The notes below the pieces were generated by a model. The model worked only from the letters and a program-made list of their open reading frames with translations. It was not told where the DNA came from and ran no database searches. DNA of 47,849 nucleotides from Firmicutes bacterium UBA3553 (GTDB lineage Bacteria; Bacillota; Clostridia; Tissierellales; Sedimentibacteraceae). The stretch covers positions 110,182-158,030 of the forward strand of contig DFOA01000065.1 in assembly GCA_002381185.1 (NCBI GenBank), given 5' to 3'. Numbering within the stretch: position 1 is the first letter of the stretch; every line of letters starts with the position of its first letter. Below are positions 24,825 to 32,125 of this stretch, piece by piece. A program made the translations under genes and the position numbers.

Positions 24825-25114
24825 ATACGGGAAAAACAATATTATTAGATACTAATTGTTTTATCTATTATTTTGAAGATAATTCTGACTATTCTGGCAA
24901 ATTAGAGAAGATTTTTATTGATATTCAAAGCGGCAGAAATTTTGCATTTGTGTCAGTACTATCTCTCATGGAAATATTGGTAAAACCTAAGAAAGATAAT
25001 AACGTTTTCGTAGAAAATAGATATAAATTAATATTAACTAATTTTCCAAACCTTTCAATAGTAGATATTGATTATAAAGTTGCGGATATAGCCTCAAGGT
25101 TACGGGCTGCTTAA
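24815..25114 (+). pseudogene. PIN-domain (VapC-type) toxin, C-terminally truncated
   Basis: The 99-residue frame has the first PIN motif, LLDTNCFIYYFE (first catalytic Asp, residue about 12), and the conserved Glu in VLSLMEILVKP (about 49). It ends abruptly after ADIASRLRAA, where intact relatives continue with an R/K-x-x-TPDA and a TND motif that supply the remaining acidic ligands. PIN toxins are usually 125-140 residues. With two of four metal ligands missing it should have no RNase activity. The DNA after the stop does not restore the missing part in another frame, so this looks like a 3' deletion or replacement, not a simple frameshift. Confidence 0.75.
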
Positions 25115-25179
25115 AAATTGTGGATATTATATTGAAAAATTAAACACATTGTCATGCTGTAAGGAGAGCGGAGGTCAAT

Positions 25180-25479
25180 ATGAAAAATAAGCGATTTATT
25201 ACTATAATTGTTATAGTAATTGTATTTTTAGCTTTATGGTTTTCTGGTGTTTTGCCTGAGGAAATGGTAAAGGTTGTTGCCCACAACTACATTTCAAAGC
25301 ATGGAGATGGAGTAGAATACAAGTTCAAGAATGTTGAATATTCATCTGCACATGATTGCTATTTTGCTTACTATGAATATGAAAATGACCCAAATGCAGA
25401 AACACGAAATATAGGAGTATATTATCGTTGGTTTCCTGTATGGGTTTATTTTGACTCTGCATTTCCAGGAATAATGTAA
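25180..25479 (+). CDS. Membrane-anchored small protein of unknown function
   Basis: The 99-residue product has one N-terminal hydrophobic segment (about residues 5-23, with a basic KNKR start) and a compact extracytoplasmic domain rich in aromatic residues (CYFAYYEYE; VYYRWFPVWVYFDS). I recognise no family. Start ATG 25180 has AAGGAGAGCGGAGG upstream. It lies between the decayed toxin gene and the methyltransferase (43-base gap) and may be co-transcribed with the latter. Confidence 0.7.
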   Translation: MKNKRFITIIVIVIVFLALWFSGVLPEEMVKVVAHNYISKHGDGVEYKFKNVEYSSAHDCYFAYYEYENDPNAETRNIGVYYRWFPVWVYFDSAFPGIM

Positions 25480-25522
25480 TTTGCAACAGTAAAAATGTGC
25501 GATTTAAGGGGGGAGAAAAATA

Positions 25523-26185
25523 GTGAATATTATATGGGAACAGGAATGGGACAGAATATATAAAGACCAAGGTGAAGTACAATTTGATGTGTTGCCAACT
25601 GTAATAGTAGCGGCAGATATTTTTAAGAGAAATGGCTGTAAAACTATAATGGACCTAGGATGTGGAACAGGAAGACATTCAATATACCTTGCTCAAAAAG
25701 GTTTTAAAGTATACGCAACTGATATTTCCGAGACAGGGTTGAAAATAACTAAATCAAAGGCTGAAAACCTGAATTTGAGTAATATTGAGGTCAAGCAACA
25801 TGATATGAGAGATATACCTTTTGCTGATAATTCATTTGATGGAATTTTATGTGTGTGGACAACAGGGCACGGGACATTAGATGATTCTTGCAAAAATGTA
25901 AATGAAATATACAGATTATTAAAACCTAATGGGATTGCAGTTATTGATTACGTTTCAATTTATGATGAAAATTACGGTAAAGGTAAAGAAATAGAAAAAG
26001 ATACTTTTGTTAACAATGTTGAAGGTGAGGAAAACATACCACATCATTATTCAACTACAGAGGAACTAAAAGAATTATATTCGAATTTTTCTCATATTGA
26101 AATAACACCAATAGATTATCATTTTTTTGATAATTATGGAGGCAAACATACTATAAAGGCATTTGTGGTTATATCAATAAAATAA
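25523..26185 (+). CDS. Class I SAM-dependent methyltransferase
   Basis: A 220-residue soluble enzyme with a Rossmann-like methyltransferase fold. Motif I is MDLGCGTGRHSIYLA (about residues 42-56), motif II contains the acidic YATDIS (about 65-70), and the post-I region HDMRDIPFADNSFDGILC matches the UbiE/TehB-like group. The substrate cannot be told. It follows the ars cluster by about 1.1 kb but lacks the three conserved cysteines of ArsM arsenite methyltransferase, so I do not call it ArsM. The GTG start at 25523 is preceded by GGGGGGAGAAAAATA. Downstream lies the trpS T-box leader. Confidence 0.9.
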   Translation: MNIIWEQEWDRIYKDQGEVQFDVLPTVIVAADIFKRNGCKTIMDLGCGTGRHSIYLAQKGFKVYATDISETGLKITKSKAENLNLSNIEVKQHDMRDIPFADNSFDGILCVWTTGHGTLDDSCKNVNEIYRLLKPNGIAVIDYVSIYDENYGKGKEIEKDTFVNNVEGEENIPHHYSTTEELKELYSNFSHIEITPIDYHFFDNYGGKHTIKAFVVISIK

Positions 26186-26206
26186 TTTATAATTCTCTTT
26201 ATTATA

Positions 26207-26234
26207 TTGACATAATCTTTTTATAATATATAAT
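26207..26234 (+). promoter_or_regulatory. Sigma-A promoter of trpS
   Basis: TTGACA (26207-26212), 16-base spacer, TATAAT (26229-26234), about 30 bases before the T-box leader. Confidence 0.7.
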
Positions 26235-26261
26235 AAAATTAAGTTAAATAAAACCGTTGAA

Positions 26262-26490
26262 TGAGATTAGTAGACATAAGTGATTGAATTTCAGAGAGCT
26301 ATTGATGGTGAGAATATAGCATTTATCCTATGTTGAATGGACTCATGAGGGCAGCCCGAAAGTTTTGCAAGTAGTAGCTGACGGAAATCCTAACCGTTAT
26401 GATGGAAGCATATGTCAGTATGTGAAATCTGCTATTTTGGGTGGCTAAATAGAACTATACTTCTATCCCGTTTTGGGGTAGAAGTTTTTG
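26262..26490 (+). promoter_or_regulatory. T-box riboswitch (tryptophan specific) with terminator
   Basis: Stem I features GAGATTAGTAGACA-like start, AGAGAGCT and GATGGTGAGAAT are in the expected order. The specifier is TGG (26338-26340) in TTGAATGGACTC, matching Trp. The T-box reads TTGGGTGGCTAAATAG (26437-26452); UGGC would pair with the GCCA end of tRNA-Trp (G discriminator). The terminator pairs ACTTCTATCCC with GGGGTAGAAGT and ends in TTTTTG (26457-26490). It should couple trpS expression to uncharged tRNA-Trp. Confidence 0.88.
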
Positions 26491-26513
26491 TTATTTTAAA
26501 GGAGGTTTTTAAA

Positions 26514-27506
26514 ATGAAACGTATTTTAACAGGAGATAGAACAACCGGAAGACTGCATCTGGGACATTATGTCGGCAGCCTTCAAAACAGAGTTAAGCTT
26601 CAGGATGAATATGATACATTTATAATATTGGCAGATATCCAGGCATTGACAACCCATTTCGAGCATCCGGAATTAATAAGTAAAAGTATCTATGACGCTG
26701 CAATAGATAACTTATCAGTAGGCTTAGATCCAAATAAGATAACTATGTTTTTACAGTCTAAAATCAGCGCAATTGCAGAATTAACTGTATTTTATTCCAT
26801 GTTTGTTTCAGTAAATTCATTAAGACACAATCCAACCATAAAAACTGAGGCCAAACAATACGGATATGATGATTTGAGCTATGGTTTTTTAGGATATCCT
26901 GTTAGTCAGACCGCAGATATTACTTTTTGCAATGCTGATTTAGTTCCGGTTGGAGAAGACCAACTTCCTCACATAGAACAGGGAAGAAAAATTGTGAGAC
27001 GATTTAATGATTTATATGGAAATGGTGAAATCATCATTAAGGAGCCACAAGCCTTAATCAGCAAGACTCCCCGGCTTGTTGGGTTAGATGGAAATTCTAA
27101 AATGGGTAAAAGCCTTGGCAATGCAATTTATTTATCAGATGATGCTTGCGAAATAAATAAAAAAGTAAAATCAGCGGTTACAGATAAAAACAGAATAAGT
27201 GTTAAAGATAAAGGAAATCCAAGTATATGTACAGTCAGCAAATATCATGAAGCATTCAACCAGGAGGAATATGATAATATTTGTGAAATGTGCAGAAATG
27301 CAAGCATTGGTTGTGTAGCTTGTAAAAGTCTTTTATCTGAAAAGATAAATTCACTTCTTGCTCCATTTAGAGAAAAAAGAGCCTATTACGAAGAACGTAA
27401 GAGAGAAGTGCGGGATATAATATTTGACGGCAGCAATAAAGCAAATATTGTTGGAAATGAAACAGTTGAATATGTAAAAAAAGCTATGAGCATATACATG
27501 GAATAA
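26514..27506 (+). CDS. trpS: Tryptophanyl-tRNA synthetase
   Basis: A class I synthetase (330 residues, normal length) that charges tRNA-Trp in the cytoplasm. The HIGH-type motif is HLGHYVGS (about residues 14-21), the Trp-pocket region GYPVSQTADI and GEDQLPHIEQGRKI are conserved, and the KMSKS loop is KMGKSLGN. The true start is ATG 26514 (AAAGGAGGTTTTTAAA just upstream); the longer reading frame begins inside the terminator and is an artefact. It is controlled by the T-box leader. No clear terminator is seen after the stop. Confidence 0.96.
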   Translation: MKRILTGDRTTGRLHLGHYVGSLQNRVKLQDEYDTFIILADIQALTTHFEHPELISKSIYDAAIDNLSVGLDPNKITMFLQSKISAIAELTVFYSMFVSVNSLRHNPTIKTEAKQYGYDDLSYGFLGYPVSQTADITFCNADLVPVGEDQLPHIEQGRKIVRRFNDLYGNGEIIIKEPQALISKTPRLVGLDGNSKMGKSLGNAIYLSDDACEINKKVKSAVTDKNRISVKDKGNPSICTVSKYHEAFNQEEYDNICEMCRNASIGCVACKSLLSEKINSLLAPFREKRAYYEERKREVRDIIFDGSNKANIVGNETVEYVKKAMSIYME

Positions 27507-27581
27507 AAGTTGGAATATTACATCTCTTGGATTTTAAATATGCAATTACACACTATTGTACTTTTACTAATATTTCATTGA

Positions 27582-27608
27582 GGAACAAAACTACTAAAAA
27601 ACCGTCTA
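27582..27608 (+). promoter_or_regulatory. Candidate ECF-sigma promoter (site 2)
   Basis: GGAAC (27582-27586), 16-base spacer, CGTCTA (27603-27608) then ATAATA. The site matches site 1 (20082-20109) in GGAACAAAA and CGTCTAA. It should begin a transcript about 30 bases before the lipoprotein ORF. Confidence 0.5.
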
Positions 27609-27643
27609 ATAATACAGTATCCTCTATGGGATAGAAGAATTTT

Positions 27644-28201
27644 ATGATAAGAGTAGAAGGGGTGGTTTTTATTAAAAGGTTAATACTTATATTTACATTA
27701 TCAGTATTATTAATAGGTGTTATGTCGGGATGCTCTTCTTCAGGTAATATGCAGGAGCCGCCGGAATTATCAATATCTGTAGGAGATAAACAATTAGATT
27801 ATGTTGCGGCTAAAAATAAATGGAATGGCAGCATATATGATAGGGAGGATACTTTTATTTCAATTGTTAAAGAACAAAATGAAATTCCTGTTTTTGAAAA
27901 TGGCAGCATTGTAGAAATAAGCTTTAAAAGCAATCCACCTGATAAATTTACTGTTAGTGATATATTAATAGACGAAAACGGCAGACAGATTTACACGGAC
28001 AAGGAGATAAAAAATATTCCGGTTGAATTAAATAACAGCAAGTGTTCTTTTGAAATAACGCCTCATTTTGCATCGGCTTTAAGTTCATATTATAAACCAA
28101 ATAAGAAAGAAATAAGGGGTTTCAGAATGATTGCATCCTGGGGAGAAAATGAATGCGAATATGCCTTTATCATTAAGACATTTACAAATAATAAAAAATA
28201 G
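27644..28201 (+). CDS. Putative lipoprotein of unknown function
   Basis: The product (185 residues from the ATG) has a basic N-terminus, a hydrophobic segment and the lipobox VMSGC followed by SSS, so it should be a lipid-anchored extracytoplasmic protein. The mature part begins with ELSISVGDKQLDYVAAKNKWNG-type beta-rich sequence and has no family I recognise. The start is uncertain: the strongest Shine-Dalgarno match, AGAAGGGGTGG, lies inside the ORF and points to an ATT codon (27671) or GTG (27662), giving a more normal signal peptide. It is 42 bases before a membrane protein gene that is probably co-transcribed, behind the ECF-like promoter. Confidence 0.75.
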   Translation: MIRVEGVVFIKRLILIFTLSVLLIGVMSGCSSSGNMQEPPELSISVGDKQLDYVAAKNKWNGSIYDREDTFISIVKEQNEIPVFENGSIVEISFKSNPPDKFTVSDILIDENGRQIYTDKEIKNIPVELNNSKCSFEITPHFASALSSYYKPNKKEIRGFRMIASWGENECEYAFIIKTFTNNKK

Positions 28202-28243
28202 AAGATGAGTTTTTTATGATGGTTCTAAATGGAGGATATTTAA

Positions 28244-29668
28244 ATGATAGAAAAAGACGATTCAGTTATTGAAGAGGATATAAGTGAAAAATTAATAGAT
28301 AAAACAAATCCATGGAAAAAGCCTATGACTGACATTGCTTTGGGATTTGCATTGACTTCCATAACTTTGAATTTTCTGTGGCTGCAGTATATTTTGCCTA
28401 CATTCGGAACAGTACTGATATTTGTAGGTACTAGAAGCTTACGAAAAGAAAACAAATATTTTACATGGGCTTATTTTCTTTCAGCGGCGTATATGGCTAT
28501 ATATACGGTTTATTTGCTTTTTTCATCAACACCTTTAGCTGTAGAAATACAAAATGAGGTTGTTTTTTCTTTGCTGCCGACAGGGTTTCGGCTTGCTTTA
28601 TTTTTGTCATTAAGCTCGGCAATCAAAAATGTCTTTATAAAGGCAAGTGCTTCAAATATTCAAAACTCGTTTAATTTGGCGGCTGTGTGCATATTATTAT
28701 CTGCATTACTTGCAGTCTCTCCGCTTTCCGATAGCTGGTTAGCTTTTATAATTTTAATATTTTTTTATATACGGGTTGTTCGTTCCATGTACCGTTTGGG
28801 AGATGACGCAGGAAGCATTGGATACAGTTTTGCCTCCACCCGGGAAAAATTAAGCAATACTGTTGTTGTAAGAGGATATTTGATGATTTGCTTTATTTTG
28901 ATTATATTTTGCGGGACTGCTGCAAGTCATTTAGTTCCAAAATTTACTGAAATAAAGCCTGTTACATCTTCTGATACTCGAAACAAGCTTTTGGAGTTTG
29001 GTGTACCGGAGGAGATTCTTAGTGACATATCTGATGAAAATATTTCTATGCTGCAAAATGTAATTAATGTTGATGTAGATACTGATTTGTTAATGTTTGA
29101 TGGAGTAAGAGAAACGGTTGAGGTTGAAACAAACATGTATAAAGAAAACATGAAATCAAAAAATCATACTATGGAGGCAACAACTGTTTATGCTGAATTG
29201 CCTGAAAATGTTGTTTATGTCCTAGTGTATTATAAATGGCAAAAGCCCAAGGCGTTTTGGAATGACGGTTTTACCATTTGGGGGGAAGAAGGAATTGAAC
29301 TTTTAGATGGAAGGCTTTTTTGTCAAAAGAACAATACAAATTATGAATCACTAATACCGAGACTTAAAAACGATTTTGTAACAACAAGCAGCATGCTTTT
29401 TGGAGCAAGTCAATCCAGGCAGATTACCGGGGGAGTCTGTTATCCTTTTGGTTCGGAAAATCAGAGAGGATATGTTTTTTATCGTTTAAGTCTTCCTGAG
29501 GAAAACGGGATTGTAGCTAATTGCATAAATTATTTGCATTCTACAAGCCTGGTTACACTGCCTTATAATTATGCCGAGCAAAAAATATTATCAGGGCAAC
29601 GTGAGTATATGCAGCATTACACTACATATGATCTTAAAAAATATCAAGATATGCAAGACGGACTATGA
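28244..29668 (+). CDS. Polytopic membrane protein with C-terminal extracytoplasmic domain, unknown function
   Basis: The 474-residue protein has an acidic N-terminal tail, about seven hydrophobic segments between residues 28 and 240 (for example FGTVLIFVGTRSL, AVCILLSALLAVSPL, YLMICFILIIFCGTAA), and then a roughly 230-residue soluble C-terminal domain (KFTEIKPVTSS to the end). The C-terminal domain contains repeated short helices (GVPEEILSDISDENISML) and a beta-rich part (VYVLVYYKWQKPKAFW). I do not recognise the family. ATG 28244 follows AAATGGAGGATATTTAA. It is probably in one transcript with the preceding lipoprotein gene, suggesting a two-part envelope complex; the role is unknown. Confidence 0.8.
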   Translation: MIEKDDSVIEEDISEKLIDKTNPWKKPMTDIALGFALTSITLNFLWLQYILPTFGTVLIFVGTRSLRKENKYFTWAYFLSAAYMAIYTVYLLFSSTPLAVEIQNEVVFSLLPTGFRLALFLSLSSAIKNVFIKASASNIQNSFNLAAVCILLSALLAVSPLSDSWLAFIILIFFYIRVVRSMYRLGDDAGSIGYSFASTREKLSNTVVVRGYLMICFILIIFCGTAASHLVPKFTEIKPVTSSDTRNKLLEFGVPEEILSDISDENISMLQNVINVDVDTDLLMFDGVRETVEVETNMYKENMKSKNHTMEATTVYAELPENVVYVLVYYKWQKPKAFWNDGFTIWGEEGIELLDGRLFCQKNNTNYESLIPRLKNDFVTTSSMLFGASQSRQITGGVCYPFGSENQRGYVFYRLSLPEENGIVANCINYLHSTSLVTLPYNYAEQKILSGQREYMQHYTTYDLKKYQDMQDGL

Positions 29669-29718
29669 TGGTAAAGTTATTACTTTATTTCTTGACTATT
29701 ATAGGGATGGATCTTATT

Positions 29719-30153
29719 TTAGGGTCTGTCCCCAGAATAATAGAATAGTTTTTTACGGTAAAGTTTTACTTGTTCTAACATGTGTCCAATATTTCCTTCA
29801 CCGGCATATTTGGTTATATCAAAAAAATTATCATCAGAACTTACCCAATAAAGCTTATTGACTTCTTCGACAAAAATTATTTCTTTATTAATTTTGCCGG
29901 CGTAGACTTGTAATTCAATATTGCTCATATAATATTTAAAATCCATTAGGTGGGTTAAAGTAATGTCTTTTGAGGTTATGCCCGTTTCTTCTTCTAATTC
30001 TCTATATGCACTTTCAAGTCCCTCTTCACCGGCTTCAACCTTACCGCCAACTAAATTATAAAGACCTTTATATGGTTCTTTTGAACGAAGGCACATTAAT
30101 ATTCTATCTTCACACTGGTTATAAACAATAATAACATTCATTTTCATAAGCAT
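29719..30153 (-). CDS. NUDIX hydrolase
   Basis: A 144-residue MutT/NUDIX-fold pyrophosphohydrolase. The catalytic Nudix box (G-x5-E-x7-R-E-x2-E-E-x-G) is intact as GGKVEAGEEGLESAYRELEE followed by ETG (about residues 36-58). Members hydrolyse nucleoside diphosphate derivatives, such as oxidised nucleotides or ADP-ribose; the substrate is not predictable. The ATG at 30153 sits just after GGAGATAG; ATG 30147 is an alternative. The last five codons (Ser-Gly-Asp-Arg-Pro) and stop are encoded within a REP-like GGGGACAGACCC sequence, so the native C-terminus may have been replaced. Confidence 0.9.
   Translation of the reverse strand: MLMKMNVIIVYNQCEDRILMCLRSKEPYKGLYNLVGGKVEAGEEGLESAYRELEEETGITSKDITLTHLMDFKYYMSNIELQVYAGKINKEIIFVEEVNKLYWVSSDDNFFDITKYAGEGNIGHMLEQVKLYRKKLFYYSGDRP
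29720..29735. repeat. REP-like fragment at the NUDIX 3' end
   Basis: TAGGGTCTGTCCCCAG (reverse complement CTGGGGACAGACCCTA) resembles dispersed GGGGACAGACCC-type repeats of Firmicutes and shares GGGGACAG with the repeat cluster at 22331-22404. It supplies the NUDIX stop codon. Confidence 0.4.
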
Positions 30154-30606
30154 CTATCTCCACATATATAGAAAATATCAGGTAATATAACAAAATTCAA
30201 ACTCTTTAATTTTCTGATTATATTATATATTATTTTTAATTATTAGCAATCAAAAATAAATGTACAGCAATTGGCAGTTTTTAAATATTGTGTTCTTTAA
30301 TCGACGATGATTAATGAGGCTATCCAATATGTTACAGTAACGAAACTAATCTTGAGGAGGGAGCTGAATGTTAAAAAGGTGTTATCAGTATTCAGGAAAT
30401 GCAGCAGAGATTTGAATAAGAAATTAAAAACAACATCCAAAATTTGTATGAATTAATATTAACAAAATATTTAAAAAACTTGTAATGTATGATATTATTA
30501 GGCTTATAAACTGCTTCGAACTGGTAAAACAGGAATGTAAGCAGTGGCTGCTCTTTATTATATTGTTTTTATAACATGAAATCATAAACTAGATGGAGGA
30601 ACTGAT
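30154..30606. other. Intergenic region upstream of the DUF362 gene
   Basis: This 453-base AT-rich gap has no clear gene. The only ORF with a good ribosome binding site (GAGGAGGGAGCTGA) is 15 codons long (30368-30415, starting MLKRCYQYSG), likely chance or a remnant. A weak inverted repeat ACTGCTT/AAGCAGT (about 30510-30543) lies before the DUF362 gene. No confident promoter, RNA or terminator is seen. Confidence 0.4.
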
Positions 30607-31713
30607 ATGGAAAAATCAAAGGTGTATTTTACAAACATGCACACAACTTCTCAGGAAAATCTGCAGCAGAAGCTGAGACGCCTGATTAAGACAGCAGGCA
30701 TGGATGAAATCGATTTCGAGAGAAAGTATGCGGCAATAAAGATACATTTCGGAGAGCCTGGCAATCTTGCTTATCTGCGTCCCAACTATGCAAAGACGGT
30801 TGCAGATATGGTCAAGGAACTGGGGGGCAAACCATTTTTGACAGACTGTAATACATTGTATGTGGGAGGAAGGAAGAACGCACTGGATCATTTGGAGTCT
30901 GCTTATCTTAACGGTTTTTCACCATTTTCCACAGGATGTCACGTAATTATAGCAGACGGTCTTAAGGGCACCGACGAAGCTCTTGTTCCGGTTGAGGACG
31001 GAGAGTATGTAAGAGAGGCAAAGATAGGACGTGCTGTCATGGATGCAGATGTATTTATTTCACTTAACCATTTTAAGGGACATGAGCTTACAGGATTTGG
31101 CGGTGCTATTAAAAATATCGGAATGGGCTGCGGCTCCCGTGCCGGAAAGATGGAAATGCACAGCAGTGGAAAGCCTCGGATTTCTCAGAAAAAATGTATA
31201 GGCTGCGGTGCCTGCAAAAGAAACTGCGCTCACAGTGCGATTACATTAGTAGAGCGTAAGGCTTCAATAGACCATAGTAAATGCGTTGGCTGCGGCAGAT
31301 GTATAGGAGTCTGTCCTGTTGATGCGGTTAAAGCCGCATCAGATGAATCTAATGATATTCTGAACAGAAAAATTGCTGAATACACAGCAGCGGTGCTGAG
31401 GGGACGACCGCACTTTCATATAAGCCTTGTAATTGATGTTTCGCCTTACTGTGATTGTCACAGCGAGAACGACATACCCATAGTTCCTGACGTAGGAATG
31501 TTTGCTTCCTTTGATCCTGTAGCTCTGGATGTGGCATGCGCGGACGCTGTTAATCGCCAGACTGCCATAGAAGGTAGCGTTCTTGCAAAGAACGTACACG
31601 AACACAATGATCATTTTAGCGATGTTCATCCTGAAACAGACTGGAGGTCTGCAATAGAGCATTCAGTAAAGCTGAATCTCGGAAACAGTGAGTACGAATT
31701 AATTACGATATAG
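30607..31713 (+). CDS. DUF362 domain protein with two 4Fe-4S clusters
   Basis: The 368-residue protein has a DUF362 domain (about residues 1-190 and 240-368), recognisable by KIHFGEPGNLAYLRP, DCNTLYVGGRKNALDH and SLNHFKGHELTGFGGAIKN, interrupted by a bacterial ferredoxin module with two complete cluster motifs: CIGCGACKRNCAHSAI and CVGCGRCIGVCPVDAV. DUF362 iron-sulfur proteins are common in strict anaerobes; function is poorly known, presumably cytoplasmic electron transfer or a redox reaction on an unknown substrate. The ATG follows ATGGAGGAACTGAT. The gene has more G and C at third codon positions (CTGCGT, GGCGGC, GCGCGG) than its neighbours, suggesting acquisition from elsewhere or a highly expressed gene. 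Confidence 0.9.
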   Translation: MEKSKVYFTNMHTTSQENLQQKLRRLIKTAGMDEIDFERKYAAIKIHFGEPGNLAYLRPNYAKTVADMVKELGGKPFLTDCNTLYVGGRKNALDHLESAYLNGFSPFSTGCHVIIADGLKGTDEALVPVEDGEYVREAKIGRAVMDADVFISLNHFKGHELTGFGGAIKNIGMGCGSRAGKMEMHSSGKPRISQKKCIGCGACKRNCAHSAITLVERKASIDHSKCVGCGRCIGVCPVDAVKAASDESNDILNRKIAEYTAAVLRGRPHFHISLVIDVSPYCDCHSENDIPIVPDVGMFASFDPVALDVACADAVNRQTAIEGSVLAKNVHEHNDHFSDVHPETDWRSAIEHSVKLNLGNSEYELITI

Positions 31714-31760
31714 TATAAATTATAGTAATTAATAAAAAGAATGTAATTCTAATCTCAAAT

Positions 31761-31803
31761 AAAAAGAGAAATCAGGGGTTATACCTAAATTTCTCTTTTT
31801 ATT
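31761..31803. terminator. Bidirectional terminator between convergent genes
   Basis: AAAAAGAGAAAT (31761-31772) and ATTTCTCTTTTT (31789-31800) form a perfect 12-bp stem with T-rich flanks in both directions. It serves the DUF362 gene (plus) and the sigma-54 operon (minus). Confidence 0.88.
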
Positions 31804-31835
31804 TCTATTTTTTATTACTTACATGGCATCTTCAT

Positions 31836-32057
31836 TTATGCTTTACCAGTTTTTTTAAATATATATGGGTGCAAAAAACATAGCAATCCGCTTATAGATG
31901 CAGCAGGAAAAATAAATTTGGTCATTTTCTCAGCAAACAATACAATATCAGGATTATTAATTATCAATCCTATAAATTGTCCAAAGACAAGTAATAAGCC
32001 GCCTGAAAAGAAAGAAATAAATCCAATGAAGATTATATTTTCATATATTTTTTTCAT
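31836..32057 (-). CDS. Small two-helix membrane protein, end of the sigma-54 operon
   Basis: A 73-residue protein with two membrane helices (about residues 9-31 and 44-63) joined by a short loop (NNPDIVLFAEKMTKF) and a basic C-terminus (KKTGKA). I recognise no family. It begins with ATG 32057 after AAAGGAGTATAT and lies 68 bases after the permease gene, before the operon terminator. It may be a small accessory subunit of the permease, comparable in position to the small membrane subunits of tripartite carriers but half the size of DctQ. Confidence 0.7.
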   Translation of the reverse strand: MKKIYENIIFIGFISFFSGGLLLVFGQFIGLIINNPDIVLFAEKMTKFIFPAASISGLLCFLHPYIFKKTGKA

Positions 32058-32125
32058 ATATACTCCTTTAGTTTATATTAAATTTGAAAAAATTTGTGCG
32101 ATATGAATTCATCTATATCTTACTA

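Noticed and set aside
25523..26185. ArsM arsenite methyltransferase
   Set aside because: It is near the ars genes but lacks the conserved cysteines of ArsM; called only as a class I methyltransferase.
26412..26513. N-terminal extension of trpS
   Set aside because: This part of the frame lies in the T-box terminator; ATG 26514 has a perfect ribosome binding site and gives the conserved N-terminus.
30368..30415. 15-codon ORF with a good ribosome binding site
   Set aside because: Too short, no similarity that I recognise, no associated hairpin or adjacent downstream gene; kept only as a note.
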